From assembly GCA_044220635.1 (NCBI GenBank), contig JBGAQP010000020.1:10650-74649 (forward strand): DNA of 64,000 bases. The letters are read 5' to 3'. Below, one piece after another: positions 14,657-22,141 of this stretch; the first letter of the stretch is position 1; each line of letters starts with the position of its first letter. Source of the stretch: JBGAQP01 sp044220635 (lineage in GTDB: Bacteria; Pseudomonadota; Gammaproteobacteria; Burkholderiales; Usitatibacteraceae). The notes beneath the pieces were generated by a model, which saw only the letters and a program-made list of their open reading frames with translations, was not told the DNA's origin and did no database searches. The position numbers and the translations under genes are program-made.

Positions 14657-17040
14657 GTGCGCAGCTGGGCTTGGAATTGTTGGACTAGCCGGTCTCGTAT
14701 GGAGGCCACGGCCGCCTCCACCTCGGAATCTGTCAAAGTTCTGGCAGTATCCTGCATAACTATACGAAACGCAAGGCTTTTTTTGCCGCTCTCGACGCCC
14801 TTGCCCCGATAGAGATCGAACAGTTCGAAGGCCGTTACGGACGGCGGCAGGGCCCCCCGGACGGCCTCCAGGACCGCCCCCGCCGGGACCCCCTCGGGGA
14901 CGACCACCGCGAGGTCCCGGCGGACGATCGGCATGCGCGAGACTCCCGAGAATTGCGGTGGATGGGCGACGAGCAGGGCCTCGGCGAGCACTTCGAAGAC
15001 GACGGGAGCGGCTGGCAGCTCGTAGCGCTGCTGCAGGCGCGGGTGCAGCTCGCCCACGAAGCCGATGCGCCGGCCTTCCGAGAGGACCGTCGCGCACCGC
15101 CCCGGATGGCAGGCCGGATGGGAGGCGGGCTCGAAATCGAGGCCGGTCGTCGCCGCGAGGCGCTCGAGGTCGCCCTTGGCGTCGAAGAAATCGACTCGCG
15201 GCGCCTTCTCCCCCCACTGCTCCGGCCAACGCAGCCCGTAGGCGAGCGCGGCGATGCGCTCGGGCTGGACCGCGACATCCCCGGCCTCGCCCTCGAAGCA
15301 CCGGCCGATCTCGAAGATGCGCACGCGATCCTCGTTGCGGTTCAGGTTCGAGCGCAGCGTCTGCACGAGGCCCGCGACCAGGCTCGTGCGCATCGCGCCG
15401 AGGTTGGCCGCGATGGGATTGGCGAGCCGGACCGGCGCCCCGTTGCCCGCGAAATCGGACTCCCACTCCTCGGCCACGAAACTGTAGTTGATGACCTCCT
15501 GGTAGCCGAGCGCGGCCAGGGCGTGGCGCAGGTCGAAGCGATCGCGCGCGCCCTCGGGCCGGCCGAGCATCGGCACGCTGGATCGCGGAGCGCGCGCCGG
15601 CACGTGTTCGTAGCCGTGGATGCGCGCGACTTCCTCGACGAAGTCCTCCTCGATGGCGAGGTCGAATCGCCAGCTCGGGGCCGTGACATGGAGCGCGCCG
15701 CCTTCCTTCAGCACGCGGCAGGCAAGCCTCTCGAAGATCGCCGCCATCGCGGCATCCTCGACCGCGTAGCCGAGGAGCCGACGAACCCGTTCGGGGCGGA
15801 CGCGAACGGACTTGCGTGCGGGAAGCTCTCCCTTCGCCTCGGCCACGGGCCCCGCTCGCCCGCCGCAGATCTCGAGGGCGAGCACGGTGGCGCGCTCGAG
15901 CGCTGCGCGGGTGCCGGCGAAATCGACGCCGCGCTCGAAGCGGTAAGCCGCGTCGCTCACGACTCCGAGGGTCCGCGCCTTGCCCTGGATGGTCTCGGGA
16001 TCGAAGAACGCCGCCTCGAAGAAGATGTCCGTGGTCGAGTCCGTCACCATCGAATCGAACCCGCCCATCACGCCGCCGAGGGCCACCGCGCCGCCATCGT
16101 CCGCGATCGCGAGCAGCCCCGGGAGCGACTCGACCCACTGCTCGCTCAGGAGCTTGATCTGCTCGCCCGGCTTCATCATGCGAACGTCGATGGCGCCCCG
16201 GAGCTTCGCATCGTCGAAGGCATGCATCGGCTGGCCGCGCTCGAGCATGACGAAGTTCGTGATGTCCACGAGGGGGCTGATGGCCCTCAGCCCCGCGCGC
16301 TCGATCCGGCGGACCATCCACGCGGGAGTCTTCGCGTTCGGGTCGAGCCCGCGGATGACGCGCCCGCAATACCGGGAACAGGCGCGCGGATCCGCGAGCT
16401 TCACCTCGCGCGCGTCGGCGATGGCCGGATCCGCGACCGGCGCCTCGGGCAGGGTCAGCCTGGCACCCGTGATCGCCGCGACGTCGCGCGCGATGCCGAA
16501 CATCGACAGGCAGTCGCCGCGGTTCGGCGTGAGCTTCAGCGTGAAGATGACGTCGTCGAGCTCGAGCACCTCGCGGACGTCGCGCCCGACCGGCGCGTCC
16601 CCGGGGAGCACCATCAGTCCCGCGTGGTCGTCGGAGAGGCCGAGCTCGCGTGCCGAGCACAGCATCCCGCTCGACTCGACCCCGCGCAGCTTCGCGGGGC
16701 GGATCTCGAGCACGGAAGGTGCGCCGTCCTTGCCCGGGACCTGGAGCTTCGCGCCGATCAGCGCGCACGGAACCTTCTGTCCCGCGGCGACGTTGGGCGC
16801 GCCGCACACGATCGTGAGCACGGCTCCCGTGCCCGCGTCCACCTCGGTCACGCGCAGCTTGTCGGCATTGGGGTGCGGGGCCACGCTCTTCACGTGGCCC
16901 ACGACCACGCCGGAGAAGGCGGCCGCGGGGCGCTCGATGGCCTCGACCTCGAGCCCGCCCATGGTGAGCGCGTGCGCGAGCGCCTCGGGGGCGTGATCCA
17001 CCGCGACGAGCTCGCGCAGCCAGTTGTACGAGACCTTCAC
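14653..17040 (-). CDS. pheT: Phenylalanine--tRNA ligase beta subunit
   Basis: 795 residues from GTG 17040, overlapping the pheS stop (GTGA). Domains in order: tRNA-binding OB-fold (residues about 40-150, HPNADKLRVTEVD, CGAPNV), B3/B4 editing region (GDCLSMFGIARDVAA, SPLVDITNFVMLERGQPMHAFD), B5, the catalytic-like core (YQEVINYSF, NPIAANLGAMRTSL) and the C-terminal FDX anticodon-binding domain (MPIVRRDLAVVV). With PheS it forms the alpha2-beta2 synthetase and edits mischarged tyrosine. It ends overlapping the ihfA start. Confidence 0.97.
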   Translation of the reverse strand: MKVSYNWLRELVAVDHAPEALAHALTMGGLEVEAIERPAAAFSGVVVGHVKSVAPHPNADKLRVTEVDAGTGAVLTIVCGAPNVAAGQKVPCALIGAKLQVPGKDGAPSVLEIRPAKLRGVESSGMLCSARELGLSDDHAGLMVLPGDAPVGRDVREVLELDDVIFTLKLTPNRGDCLSMFGIARDVAAITGARLTLPEAPVADPAIADAREVKLADPRACSRYCGRVIRGLDPNAKTPAWMVRRIERAGLRAISPLVDITNFVMLERGQPMHAFDDAKLRGAIDVRMMKPGEQIKLLSEQWVESLPGLLAIADDGGAVALGGVMGGFDSMVTDSTTDIFFEAAFFDPETIQGKARTLGVVSDAAYRFERGVDFAGTRAALERATVLALEICGGRAGPVAEAKGELPARKSVRVRPERVRRLLGYAVEDAAMAAIFERLACRVLKEGGALHVTAPSWRFDLAIEEDFVEEVARIHGYEHVPARAPRSSVPMLGRPEGARDRFDLRHALAALGYQEVINYSFVAEEWESDFAGNGAPVRLANPIAANLGAMRTSLVAGLVQTLRSNLNRNEDRVRIFEIGRCFEGEAGDVAVQPERIAALAYGLRWPEQWGEKAPRVDFFDAKGDLERLAATTGLDFEPASHPACHPGRCATVLSEGRRIGFVGELHPRLQQRYELPAAPVVFEVLAEALLVAHPPQFSGVSRMPIVRRDLAVVVPEGVPAGAVLEAVRGALPPSVTAFELFDLYRGKGVESGKKSLAFRIVMQDTARTLTDSEVEAAVASIRDRLVQQFQAQLRT

Positions 17041-18038
17041 CGGAACTGCCCCAGGAACTTGAGGTCGTTCTCGAAGAACAGGCGCAGGTCGTTCACGCCG
17101 TACTTGAGCATCGCGAGCCGGTCGATCCCCATCCCGAAGGCGAAGCCCGAGTACTTCTCCGCATCGATGCGGCCGTTGGCGAGCACCTCCGGGTGCACCA
17201 CGCCCGCGCCGCCGATCTCGAGGTACTTCACCTCGCCGCCCCTGCGCTCCCACACCATGTCGATCTCCACGCCCGGCTCGACGAACGGGAAGTACGAGGG
17301 CCGGAAGCGGATCTCGATGTCGTCGCGCTCGAAGAACTCGCGGCAGAACTGCGCCACCGTGCCCTTGAGGTCCGCGAGGCTGATGCCTTCGTCCACCCAC
17401 AGGCCCTCGACCTGGTGGAACATCGGCGAGTGCGTCGCGTCGTGGTCCACGCGGTAGACGCGCCCCGGGCAGATGATGCGGATGGGCGGCTCGTGCGCCT
17501 GCATGTAGCGGATCTGCACGGGCGAGGTGTGCGTGCGCAGCACCTTGTCGGAGCCGGCCACGTAGAACGTGTCCTGCATGCTCCGCGAAGGGTGGTTCGG
17601 AAACATGCGCAGCGCCGTGAAATTGTGGAAATCGTTCTCGATCTCGGGCCCGTCGGCGACCGAGAACCCCATCGAGGCGAACAGGCGCTCGATGCGCTCC
17701 TGGGCACGCGTGATCGGGTGCAGGCCGCCGGGCGATTGCCCCCGACCCGGCAGCGTCACGTCCACGGACTCGGCCGCGAGCCGCGACTCGAGCTGGGAAG
17801 CGAGGATCGCCTCGCGGCGCGCCGCGAGGAGCGCCTCGACGCGCGACTTCGCCTCGTTGATCGCCGCCCCCGCCCGCGGGCGCTCCTCCGCGGGCAGCCG
17901 GCCCAGGCCCTTGAGGAGCTCGGTGAGCGGGCCGGCCTTCCCGAGGATGCGCGCCTTGGCCTGGTCGAGGTCGGCCACGCTCGCCGTGGCGGCGATCGCC
18001 TCCGCGGCCTGCGCGACGATGCGGTCGAGGTCTTCCAT
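17037..18038 (-). CDS. pheS: Phenylalanine--tRNA ligase alpha subunit
   Basis: 333 residues from ATG 18038. An N-terminal coiled coil (about residues 1-95) precedes the class II catalytic core: motif 1 region GRGQSPGGLHPITRAQERIE, motif 2 HTSPVQIRYM and PIRIICPGRVYRVDHDATHS, and motif 3 GFAFGMGIDRLAMLKYGV. It charges tRNA-Phe together with PheT. It follows rplT after an intrinsic-terminator-like hairpin, so pheST may be partly uncoupled from the infC-rpmI-rplT transcript. Confidence 0.97.
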   Translation of the reverse strand: MEDLDRIVAQAAEAIAATASVADLDQAKARILGKAGPLTELLKGLGRLPAEERPRAGAAINEAKSRVEALLAARREAILASQLESRLAAESVDVTLPGRGQSPGGLHPITRAQERIERLFASMGFSVADGPEIENDFHNFTALRMFPNHPSRSMQDTFYVAGSDKVLRTHTSPVQIRYMQAHEPPIRIICPGRVYRVDHDATHSPMFHQVEGLWVDEGISLADLKGTVAQFCREFFERDDIEIRFRPSYFPFVEPGVEIDMVWERRGGEVKYLEIGGAGVVHPEVLANGRIDAEKYSGFAFGMGIDRLAMLKYGVNDLRLFFENDLKFLGQFR

Positions 18039-18061
18039 GCGCTCAGTGGGGTCCGCAAACG

Positions 18062-18086
18062 AAAAGGGGCTCTGCCGAGCCCCTTT
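18062..18086 (-). terminator. Intrinsic terminator between rplT and pheS
   Basis: On the minus strand GGGGCTC-GGCA-GAGCCCC (18083-18066) is followed by TTTTCGTTT. It lies 24 bp before the pheS start, so it either ends the ribosomal-protein transcript or attenuates read-through into pheST. I see no Phe-rich leader ORF in the 16 bp between rplT and the stem. Confidence 0.8.
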
Positions 18087-18102
18087 CCGGTTTCGCGTCG
18101 CT

Positions 18103-18462
18103 TCAGGCTCCGAGGCTCGCCTTCGCCTGCTCGACGATGCGCCCGAAGGCGGGCTTGTCGAACACCGCGATGTCGGCGAGGACCTTGCGGTCGATGTCGA
18201 TGGCCGCCTTCTTCAGGCCCGCCATGAACTGGCTGTAGGTGATGCCGGCCTCGCGCGCGGCCGCGTTGATCCGGGCGATCCAGAGGCCGCGGAACTCGCG
18301 CTTCTTGTTGCGGCGGTCGCGGTAGGCGTACTGGCCCGCCTTCATCACCGCTTCCTTGGCGATGCGATAGACGTTCTTCCGGCGGCCGCGATAGCCCTTG
18401 GCCTGCTCGAGAACCTTCTTGTGGCGCGCGCGCGCCGTCACTCCACGTTTTACACGGGGCAT
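18103..18462 (-). CDS. rplT: 50S ribosomal protein L20
   Basis: 119 residues, standard length. It starts MPRVKRGVTARARHKKVLEQ and contains GYRGRRKNVYRIAKEAVMKA, RDRRNKKREFRGLWI and GITYSQFMAGL, all diagnostic of L20. It binds 23S rRNA early in 50S assembly and in enterobacteria represses its own operon. It starts 11 bp after rpmI. Confidence 0.98.
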   Translation of the reverse strand: MPRVKRGVTARARHKKVLEQAKGYRGRRKNVYRIAKEAVMKAGQYAYRDRRNKKREFRGLWIARINAAAREAGITYSQFMAGLKKAAIDIDRKVLADIAVFDKPAFGRIVEQAKASLGA

Positions 18463-18473
18463 GGTCTATCTCC

Positions 18474-18671
18474 TCACGCGTAGGGAAGCATGGCCTTGAC
18501 GTGGTCGGCGTTGGTCTTGTCGACCCCGGCCGAGCCTCGCAGCTGGCGCTTCGTCTTGGTGGCCTTCTTGGTGAGGATGTGGCGCTTGCCGGCGCTCCAG
18601 CGCTTCACCGAGCCGCTCGCGCGGACCCGGAAGCGCTTCGCCGCGCCACTCTTGGTCTTCATCTTGGGCAT
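18474..18671 (-). CDS. rpmI: 50S ribosomal protein L35
   Basis: 65 residues, the standard size: MPKMKTKSGAAKRFRVRASG at the start, then KRHILTKKATKTKRQLRG. It lies between infC (84 bp gap) and rplT (11 bp gap). The Shine-Dalgarno is GGAGGG just before the ATG. Confidence 0.97.
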   Translation of the reverse strand: MPKMKTKSGAAKRFRVRASGSVKRWSAGKRHILTKKATKTKRQLRGSAGVDKTNADHVKAMLPYA

Positions 18672-18755
18672 GTCTGCCCTCCTTTGGATTGGTGCAGCAG
18701 GTGGCGGAACCTCTCCGCGCTTCCAGACCTGCAGTCACCTTGTTGCTGCTGCGTG

Positions 18756-19277
18756 CTACACCTTCTTCTTCGGCCCCAGGATCATGATCATCTGGCGCCC
18801 TTCGAGCTTCGGCCACTGCTCGACGGTTCCGTACGGCAGGAGGTCCGCCTCGACACGCTTGAGGAGCTGGACCCCGAGCTCCTGGTGCGCCATTTCCCGT
18901 CCGCGGAAGCGAAGCGTGACCTTGGTCTTGTCGCCCTCGGTCAGGAACCGGATCAGGTTGCGGACCTTGATCTTGTAGTCGCCCTCGTCGGTCCCCGGCC
19001 GGAACTTCACTTCCTTGACCTGGATCTGCTTCTGCTTGAGCTTCGCCTCGTGCGCCTTCTTGCTTTCCCGGTACTTGAACTTGCCGTAATCCATCAGGCG
19101 GCAGACCGGGGGCTTGGCGGTGGGGGCGATCTCCACGAGGTCGATGTCGGCCTCTTCCGCGAGCCGCATCGCCTCGGCGATGGGAACGATCCCCATCTGC
19201 TCGCCTTCGACGCCGACCAGGCGGATTTCCGGGGAATTGATCTCGCCGTTGATGCGGACTGTTTTATCCTGAGCTAT
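18756..19277 (-). CDS. infC: Translation initiation factor IF-3 with a non-canonical start codon
   Basis: About 173 residues. IF3-N: VRINGEINSPEIRLVGVEGEQMGIV, with the family signature MDYGKFKYRESKK in the linker. IF3-C: VKEVKFRPGTDEGDYKIK, LRFRGREMAHQELG and EGRQMIMILGPKKKV. The frame upstream of RINGEI has no ATG, GTG or TTG before an in-frame TGA; the only candidates are ATA at 19277 and ATT at 19286. I prefer ATA because GAGG lies nine bases upstream and it gives MAQDKTVRINGEI, like betaproteobacterial homologues. ATT would touch the GAGG. Rare AUU-type starts let IF-3 repress its own translation in the known systems. The first ATG (19196) would delete half of IF3-N. Confidence 0.93.
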   Translation of the reverse strand: MAQDKTVRINGEINSPEIRLVGVEGEQMGIVPIAEAMRLAEEADIDLVEIAPTAKPPVCRLMDYGKFKYRESKKAHEAKLKQKQIQVKEVKFRPGTDEGDYKIKVRNLIRFLTEGDKTKVTLRFRGREMAHQELGVQLLKRVEADLLPYGTVEQWPKLEGRQMIMILGPKKKV

Positions 19278-19362
19278 ACGCTTAATCCTCTTTCAAATCA
19301 ATCGATTGGCGCTGACTCCTGAGGTGACTTCTAACCTCCGGCCGCGCCCCCCTTGGCCCCGC

Positions 19363-21270
19363 TCAACGTCGCCCGGCCACTTCGTCCCGAAGGCGCGAAA
19401 TAAAGGCCTCGAGCGGAACCGGTGCCAGGTTCTCCCCGGCGCGCGTTCTCGCTGAGACCGTCCGAGCTGCCACTTCCTTGTCGCCAAGAACCAGCTGGTA
19501 AGGAAGTTTTTGAATGCTATGTTCGCGAATTTTATACGTTATTTTCTCGTTCCGCAAATCGGCCTCCGCCCGGATGCCGGCCGCGCGCAGGGCCTCCAGG
19601 ACCTCGCGGACATAACCTTCCTGGCGCTCGGTCACGTTCATCACCACGACCTGGACGGGCGCGAGCCACAAGGGCAGCGCCCCCGAGAAATTCTCGATCA
19701 GGATGCCGATGAAACGCTCCATGGAGCCGACGATGGCGCGGTGCAGCATGACCGGGTGCTTGCGCGTGTTGTCCTCGTCGACGAATTCCGCCCCGAGGCG
19801 CTCGGGCATGTTGAAGTCGACCTGCATCGTCCCGCACTGCCACACGCGGCCGATCGCGTCCTTGAGCGAGTACTCGATCTTCGGGCCGTAGAACGCCCCC
19901 TCCCCCGGGGAGACCGCGAACGCGCAGCCCGACTGGCGAAGCGATTGCATCAGCGCCGCCTCCGCCTTGTCCCAGAGCGCGTCCGCCCCCACGCGCTTGT
20001 CGGGGCGCGTGGCGACCTTGTAGACGATGTCCGTGAAGCCGAAGTCGGCGTAGACCTTCTGGAGCAGCGCCGTGAACGCGGAGCACTCCGGAAGGATCTG
20101 GTCCTCCGTGCAGAAGACGTGGCCGTCGTCCTGCGTGAAGGCTCGAACGCGCATGATCCCGTGCAGCGCCCCGGAGGGCTCGTTGCGGTGGCAGGCGCCG
20201 AACTCGCCGTACCGGAGCGGGAGCTCGCGGTAGCTGCGCACGCCCTTGTTGAAGATCTGCACGTGGCCGGGGCAGTTCATCGGCTTGATCGCGAAGTCGC
20301 GCTTCTCGGACTCCGTCGTGAACATGTTGTCCTTGTAGTTGTCCCAGTGCCCGCTTTTCTCCCAGAGCGTGCGGTCGAGGATCTGCGGGCAGCGCACCTC
20401 CTGGTAGCCGTTGTCCTGGTACACGCGGCGCATGTACTGCTCGACCTGCTGCCAGATGACCCAGCCCTTCGGGTGCCAGAAGATCATCCCCGGGGCCTCG
20501 TCCTGCAGGTGGAAGAGGTCGAGCTGCGTGCCGAGCCGCCGGTGGTCGCGCTTCTCGGCCTCCTCGAGCATGTGGAGGTACGCCTCCTGCTCCTCCTTCT
20601 TCGCCCAGGCCGTGCCGTAGATGCGCTGGAGCATCTCGTTCCTCGAGTCGCCCCTCCAGTACGCGCCGGCCACTTTCATCAGCTTGAAGACCTTGAGCTT
20701 GCCCGTGGTGGGCACGTGGGGCCCTCGGCACAGGTCGATGAAGTCGCCCTCGCGGTACAGGCTGATCTCCTCGTTCGAGGGGATCGAGGAGATGATCTCG
20801 GCCTTGTATTTCTCGCCGATCGAATGGAAGAACTTCGCCGCATCGTCGCGCTTCCACACCTCGCGGGCGACCGGGATGTCCTTCTTCGCGAGCTCGGCCA
20901 TGCGCTTCTCGATCGCCGCGAGGTCCTCGGGCGTGAAGGGCCGCTTGTAGCTGAAGTCGTAGTAGAAGCCGTTTTCGATCACCGGGCCGATGGTGACCTG
21001 CGCGTCGGGGAAGAGCTCCTTCACCGCGTAGGCGAGCAGGTGCGCCGTGGAGTGGCGCAGGATCTCGAGGCCCTCGGGGTCCTTGTCCGTGACGATGGCG
21101 AGCGCGGCGTCCTTCTCGATGCGGAAGGACGTGTCGACGAGCTTGCCGTCGACCTTGCCCGCGAGCGCCGCCTTGGCGAGGCCGGGCCCGATGGAGGCCG
21201 CGACGTCGGCGACCGTCACCGGGTTCTCGAATTGCCGGACCGAGCGGTCCGGCAGCGTGATGGAAATCAT
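19363..21270 (-). CDS. thrS: Threonine--tRNA ligase
   Basis: 635 residues from ATG 21270 (MISITLPDRSVRQFE). Domains: TGS (1-60), editing domain (HSTAHLLAYAVKELFPDAQ, IDLCRGPHVPTTG), class II catalytic core with zinc ligands (KPMNCPGHVQIF, ACHRNEPSGALHGIMRVRAF, HRAIVGSMERFIGILIE) and the anticodon-binding C-terminus. It charges tRNA-Thr and hydrolyses Ser-tRNA-Thr. It heads the thrS-infC-rpmI-rplT-pheST-ihfA-merR cluster. A roughly 210-nt leader with a GC-rich hairpin, a possible leader peptide and a strong terminator precedes it, so expression is probably controlled after initiation. Confidence 0.97.
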   Translation of the reverse strand: MISITLPDRSVRQFENPVTVADVAASIGPGLAKAALAGKVDGKLVDTSFRIEKDAALAIVTDKDPEGLEILRHSTAHLLAYAVKELFPDAQVTIGPVIENGFYYDFSYKRPFTPEDLAAIEKRMAELAKKDIPVAREVWKRDDAAKFFHSIGEKYKAEIISSIPSNEEISLYREGDFIDLCRGPHVPTTGKLKVFKLMKVAGAYWRGDSRNEMLQRIYGTAWAKKEEQEAYLHMLEEAEKRDHRRLGTQLDLFHLQDEAPGMIFWHPKGWVIWQQVEQYMRRVYQDNGYQEVRCPQILDRTLWEKSGHWDNYKDNMFTTESEKRDFAIKPMNCPGHVQIFNKGVRSYRELPLRYGEFGACHRNEPSGALHGIMRVRAFTQDDGHVFCTEDQILPECSAFTALLQKVYADFGFTDIVYKVATRPDKRVGADALWDKAEAALMQSLRQSGCAFAVSPGEGAFYGPKIEYSLKDAIGRVWQCGTMQVDFNMPERLGAEFVDEDNTRKHPVMLHRAIVGSMERFIGILIENFSGALPLWLAPVQVVVMNVTERQEGYVREVLEALRAAGIRAEADLRNEKITYKIREHSIQKLPYQLVLGDKEVAARTVSARTRAGENLAPVPLEAFISRLRDEVAGRR

Positions 21271-21280
21271 GTTCGTGATC

Positions 21281-21312
21281 CTCGCCCCAACCCTCTCCCG
21301 GGGAGAGGGGGG
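21281..21312 (-). repeat. Dispersed palindromic repeat (CCCTCTCCC/GGGAGAGGG type), copy B
   Basis: Read on the minus strand this is CCCCTCTCCCCGGGAGAGGG followed by TTGGGGCGAG, the same pattern as copy A at 10454-10485. It lies in the thrS leader between the terminator hairpin and the start codon, close to the thrS ribosome-binding site, so its folding could affect translation. Confidence 0.7.
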
Positions 21313-21319
21313 CAGAAAT

Positions 21320-21344
21320 GAAAAAAGCGCGGGCGAGCCGCGCT
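21320..21344 (-). terminator. Intrinsic terminator inside the thrS leader
   Basis: On the minus strand AGCGCGG-CTCGC-CCGCGCT (21344-21326) is followed by TTTTTC. It lies 50 bp upstream of the thrS ATG. No minus-strand gene lies upstream (nikR is divergent), so the only transcript it can stop is that of thrS itself, which points to attenuation. Confidence 0.8.
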
Positions 21345-21380
21345 TCTTCCGTGAAAGGCAAAAAAAGGGGGCGACCCGCT

Positions 21381-21419
21381 CTAGGCGTCTGCGATGAACC
21401 TCGTAGTCGGCGGTCTCAT
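21381..21419 (-). CDS. Possible 12-residue leader peptide upstream of thrS
   Basis: ATG 21419 opens a 13-codon frame, MRPPTTRFIADA then TAG, between the presumed thrS promoter and the leader terminator. Two adjacent threonine codons would be the sensing element of a classical attenuator. Against it: only two Thr codons, no strong Shine-Dalgarno, and no antiterminator I can draw with confidence. It is recorded because of its position. Confidence 0.25.
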   Translation of the reverse strand: MRPPTTRFIADA

Positions 21420-21452
21420 AACCACGGTGCGGCCCTTTCCCTCGCCTGGCCC

Positions 21453-21494
21453 GCCGTTCGCGACGCGCGAACGGCTCGGATGACGGCCATTTTA
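21453..21494 (-). promoter_or_regulatory. thrS upstream region: -10-like TAAAAT and a CGU-loop hairpin
   Basis: The 310-bp gap between thrS and nikR holds, on the minus strand, a good -10 TAAAAT (21494-21489, no convincing -35). It is followed by a perfect 10-bp inverted repeat GCCGTTCGCG-CGT-CGCGAACGGC (21475-21453), then the possible leader peptide, the terminator and repeat copy B. If the two inner base pairs open, the hairpin shows a seven-base loop CGCGTCG with CGT at the three anticodon positions, the anticodon of tRNA-Thr(CGU). In E. coli, ThrRS represses thrS by binding anticodon-like leader hairpins. I see no clear promoter for nikR. Confidence 0.4.
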
Positions 21495-21580
21495 CCGCCA
21501 TCCGCACCCGCCGGCGAGGGGCGCGATAATGGTCGCCGGCGATCCACACGCCCGCGGAGCGCCGCCCGGAGGACCCGACC

Positions 21581-22066
21581 ATGGAACGCATCACCATCTC
21601 CCTCGACGAATCCCTCGCCCGCGAGTTCGACCGGCTCATTGCCCGCCGGGGATACGGGAACCGCTCGGAGGCCGTGCGCGACCTCCTGCGCCGCGAGCTC
21701 GAGCAGGAGCGCGCCCGCGGGGAGACCGGAGGGCAATGCGTGGCGAACCTGAGCTACGTCTACAACCACCACGAGCGCGAGCTCGGCGAGCGGATCACGC
21801 GAACCCAGCACGAGCACCACGACCTGTGCATCTCCACGATGCATGCGCACCTCGACCACGACTCCTGCCTCGAGACGGTGATCCTGCGCGGCCCGACCGC
21901 GGCGGTGCGCCGCTTCGCCGATTCCATCATCGCCGAGCGGGGCGTACGCCACGGGGCGCTCAACATCGTGTCGGTCTCGGTCTCGAAGGGCGGCCACGAG
22001 CACCACCACGGCCACTCCCACGACCACGGGACGCTCGACCACGTCCACCTGAAGCCTCGCGGCTGA
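21581..22066 (+). CDS. nikR: Nickel-responsive regulator NikR with a His-rich tail
   Basis: 161 residues. The N-terminal ribbon-helix-helix is MERITISLDESLAREFDRLI ... GYGNRSEAVRDLLR. The ACT-like C-domain carries the square-planar nickel ligands equivalent to E. coli His76, His87, His89 and Cys95: His77 (TQHEHHD), His88, His90 (MHAHLDHDSC) and Cys96. NikR usually ends near residue 135; here about 25 extra residues include HEHHHGHSHDH (139-149), a likely extra metal-binding tail. The next gene, a TonB receptor, has an exact NikR box in front of it, and so in variant form does the NiCoT gene beyond. It probably represses both when nickel is sufficient. Confidence 0.95.
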   Translation: MERITISLDESLAREFDRLIARRGYGNRSEAVRDLLRRELEQERARGETGGQCVANLSYVYNHHERELGERITRTQHEHHDLCISTMHAHLDHDSCLETVILRGPTAAVRRFADSIIAERGVRHGALNIVSVSVSKGGHEHHHGHSHDHGTLDHVHLKPRG

Positions 22067-22082
22067 CCCCGGAGGGCACGCC

Positions 22083-22112
22083 TTGCGGGGCGCGACGGTC
22101 GGCGCGTATGAT
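22083..22112 (+). promoter_or_regulatory. Predicted promoter of the TonB-dependent receptor gene
   Basis: -35 TTGCGG (22083-22088), 18-bp spacer, -10 TATGAT (22107-22112). The -10 lies inside the left half of the NikR box, so bound NikR would block RNA polymerase. This also separates receptor control from nikR itself. Confidence 0.6.
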
Positions 22113-22133
22113 GACTTCTCCTATTTGTCATAC
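22106..22133 (+). promoter_or_regulatory. NikR operator (GTATGA-N16-TCATAC)
   Basis: GTATGA at 22106-22111 and TCATAC at 22128-22133, separated by exactly 16 bp. This equals the E. coli NikR recognition sequence in both half-sites and spacing. It overlaps the -10 element and ends eight bases before the receptor ATG, and the regulator gene is immediately upstream. Confidence 0.93.
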
Positions 22134-22141
22134 GAGCGCGA

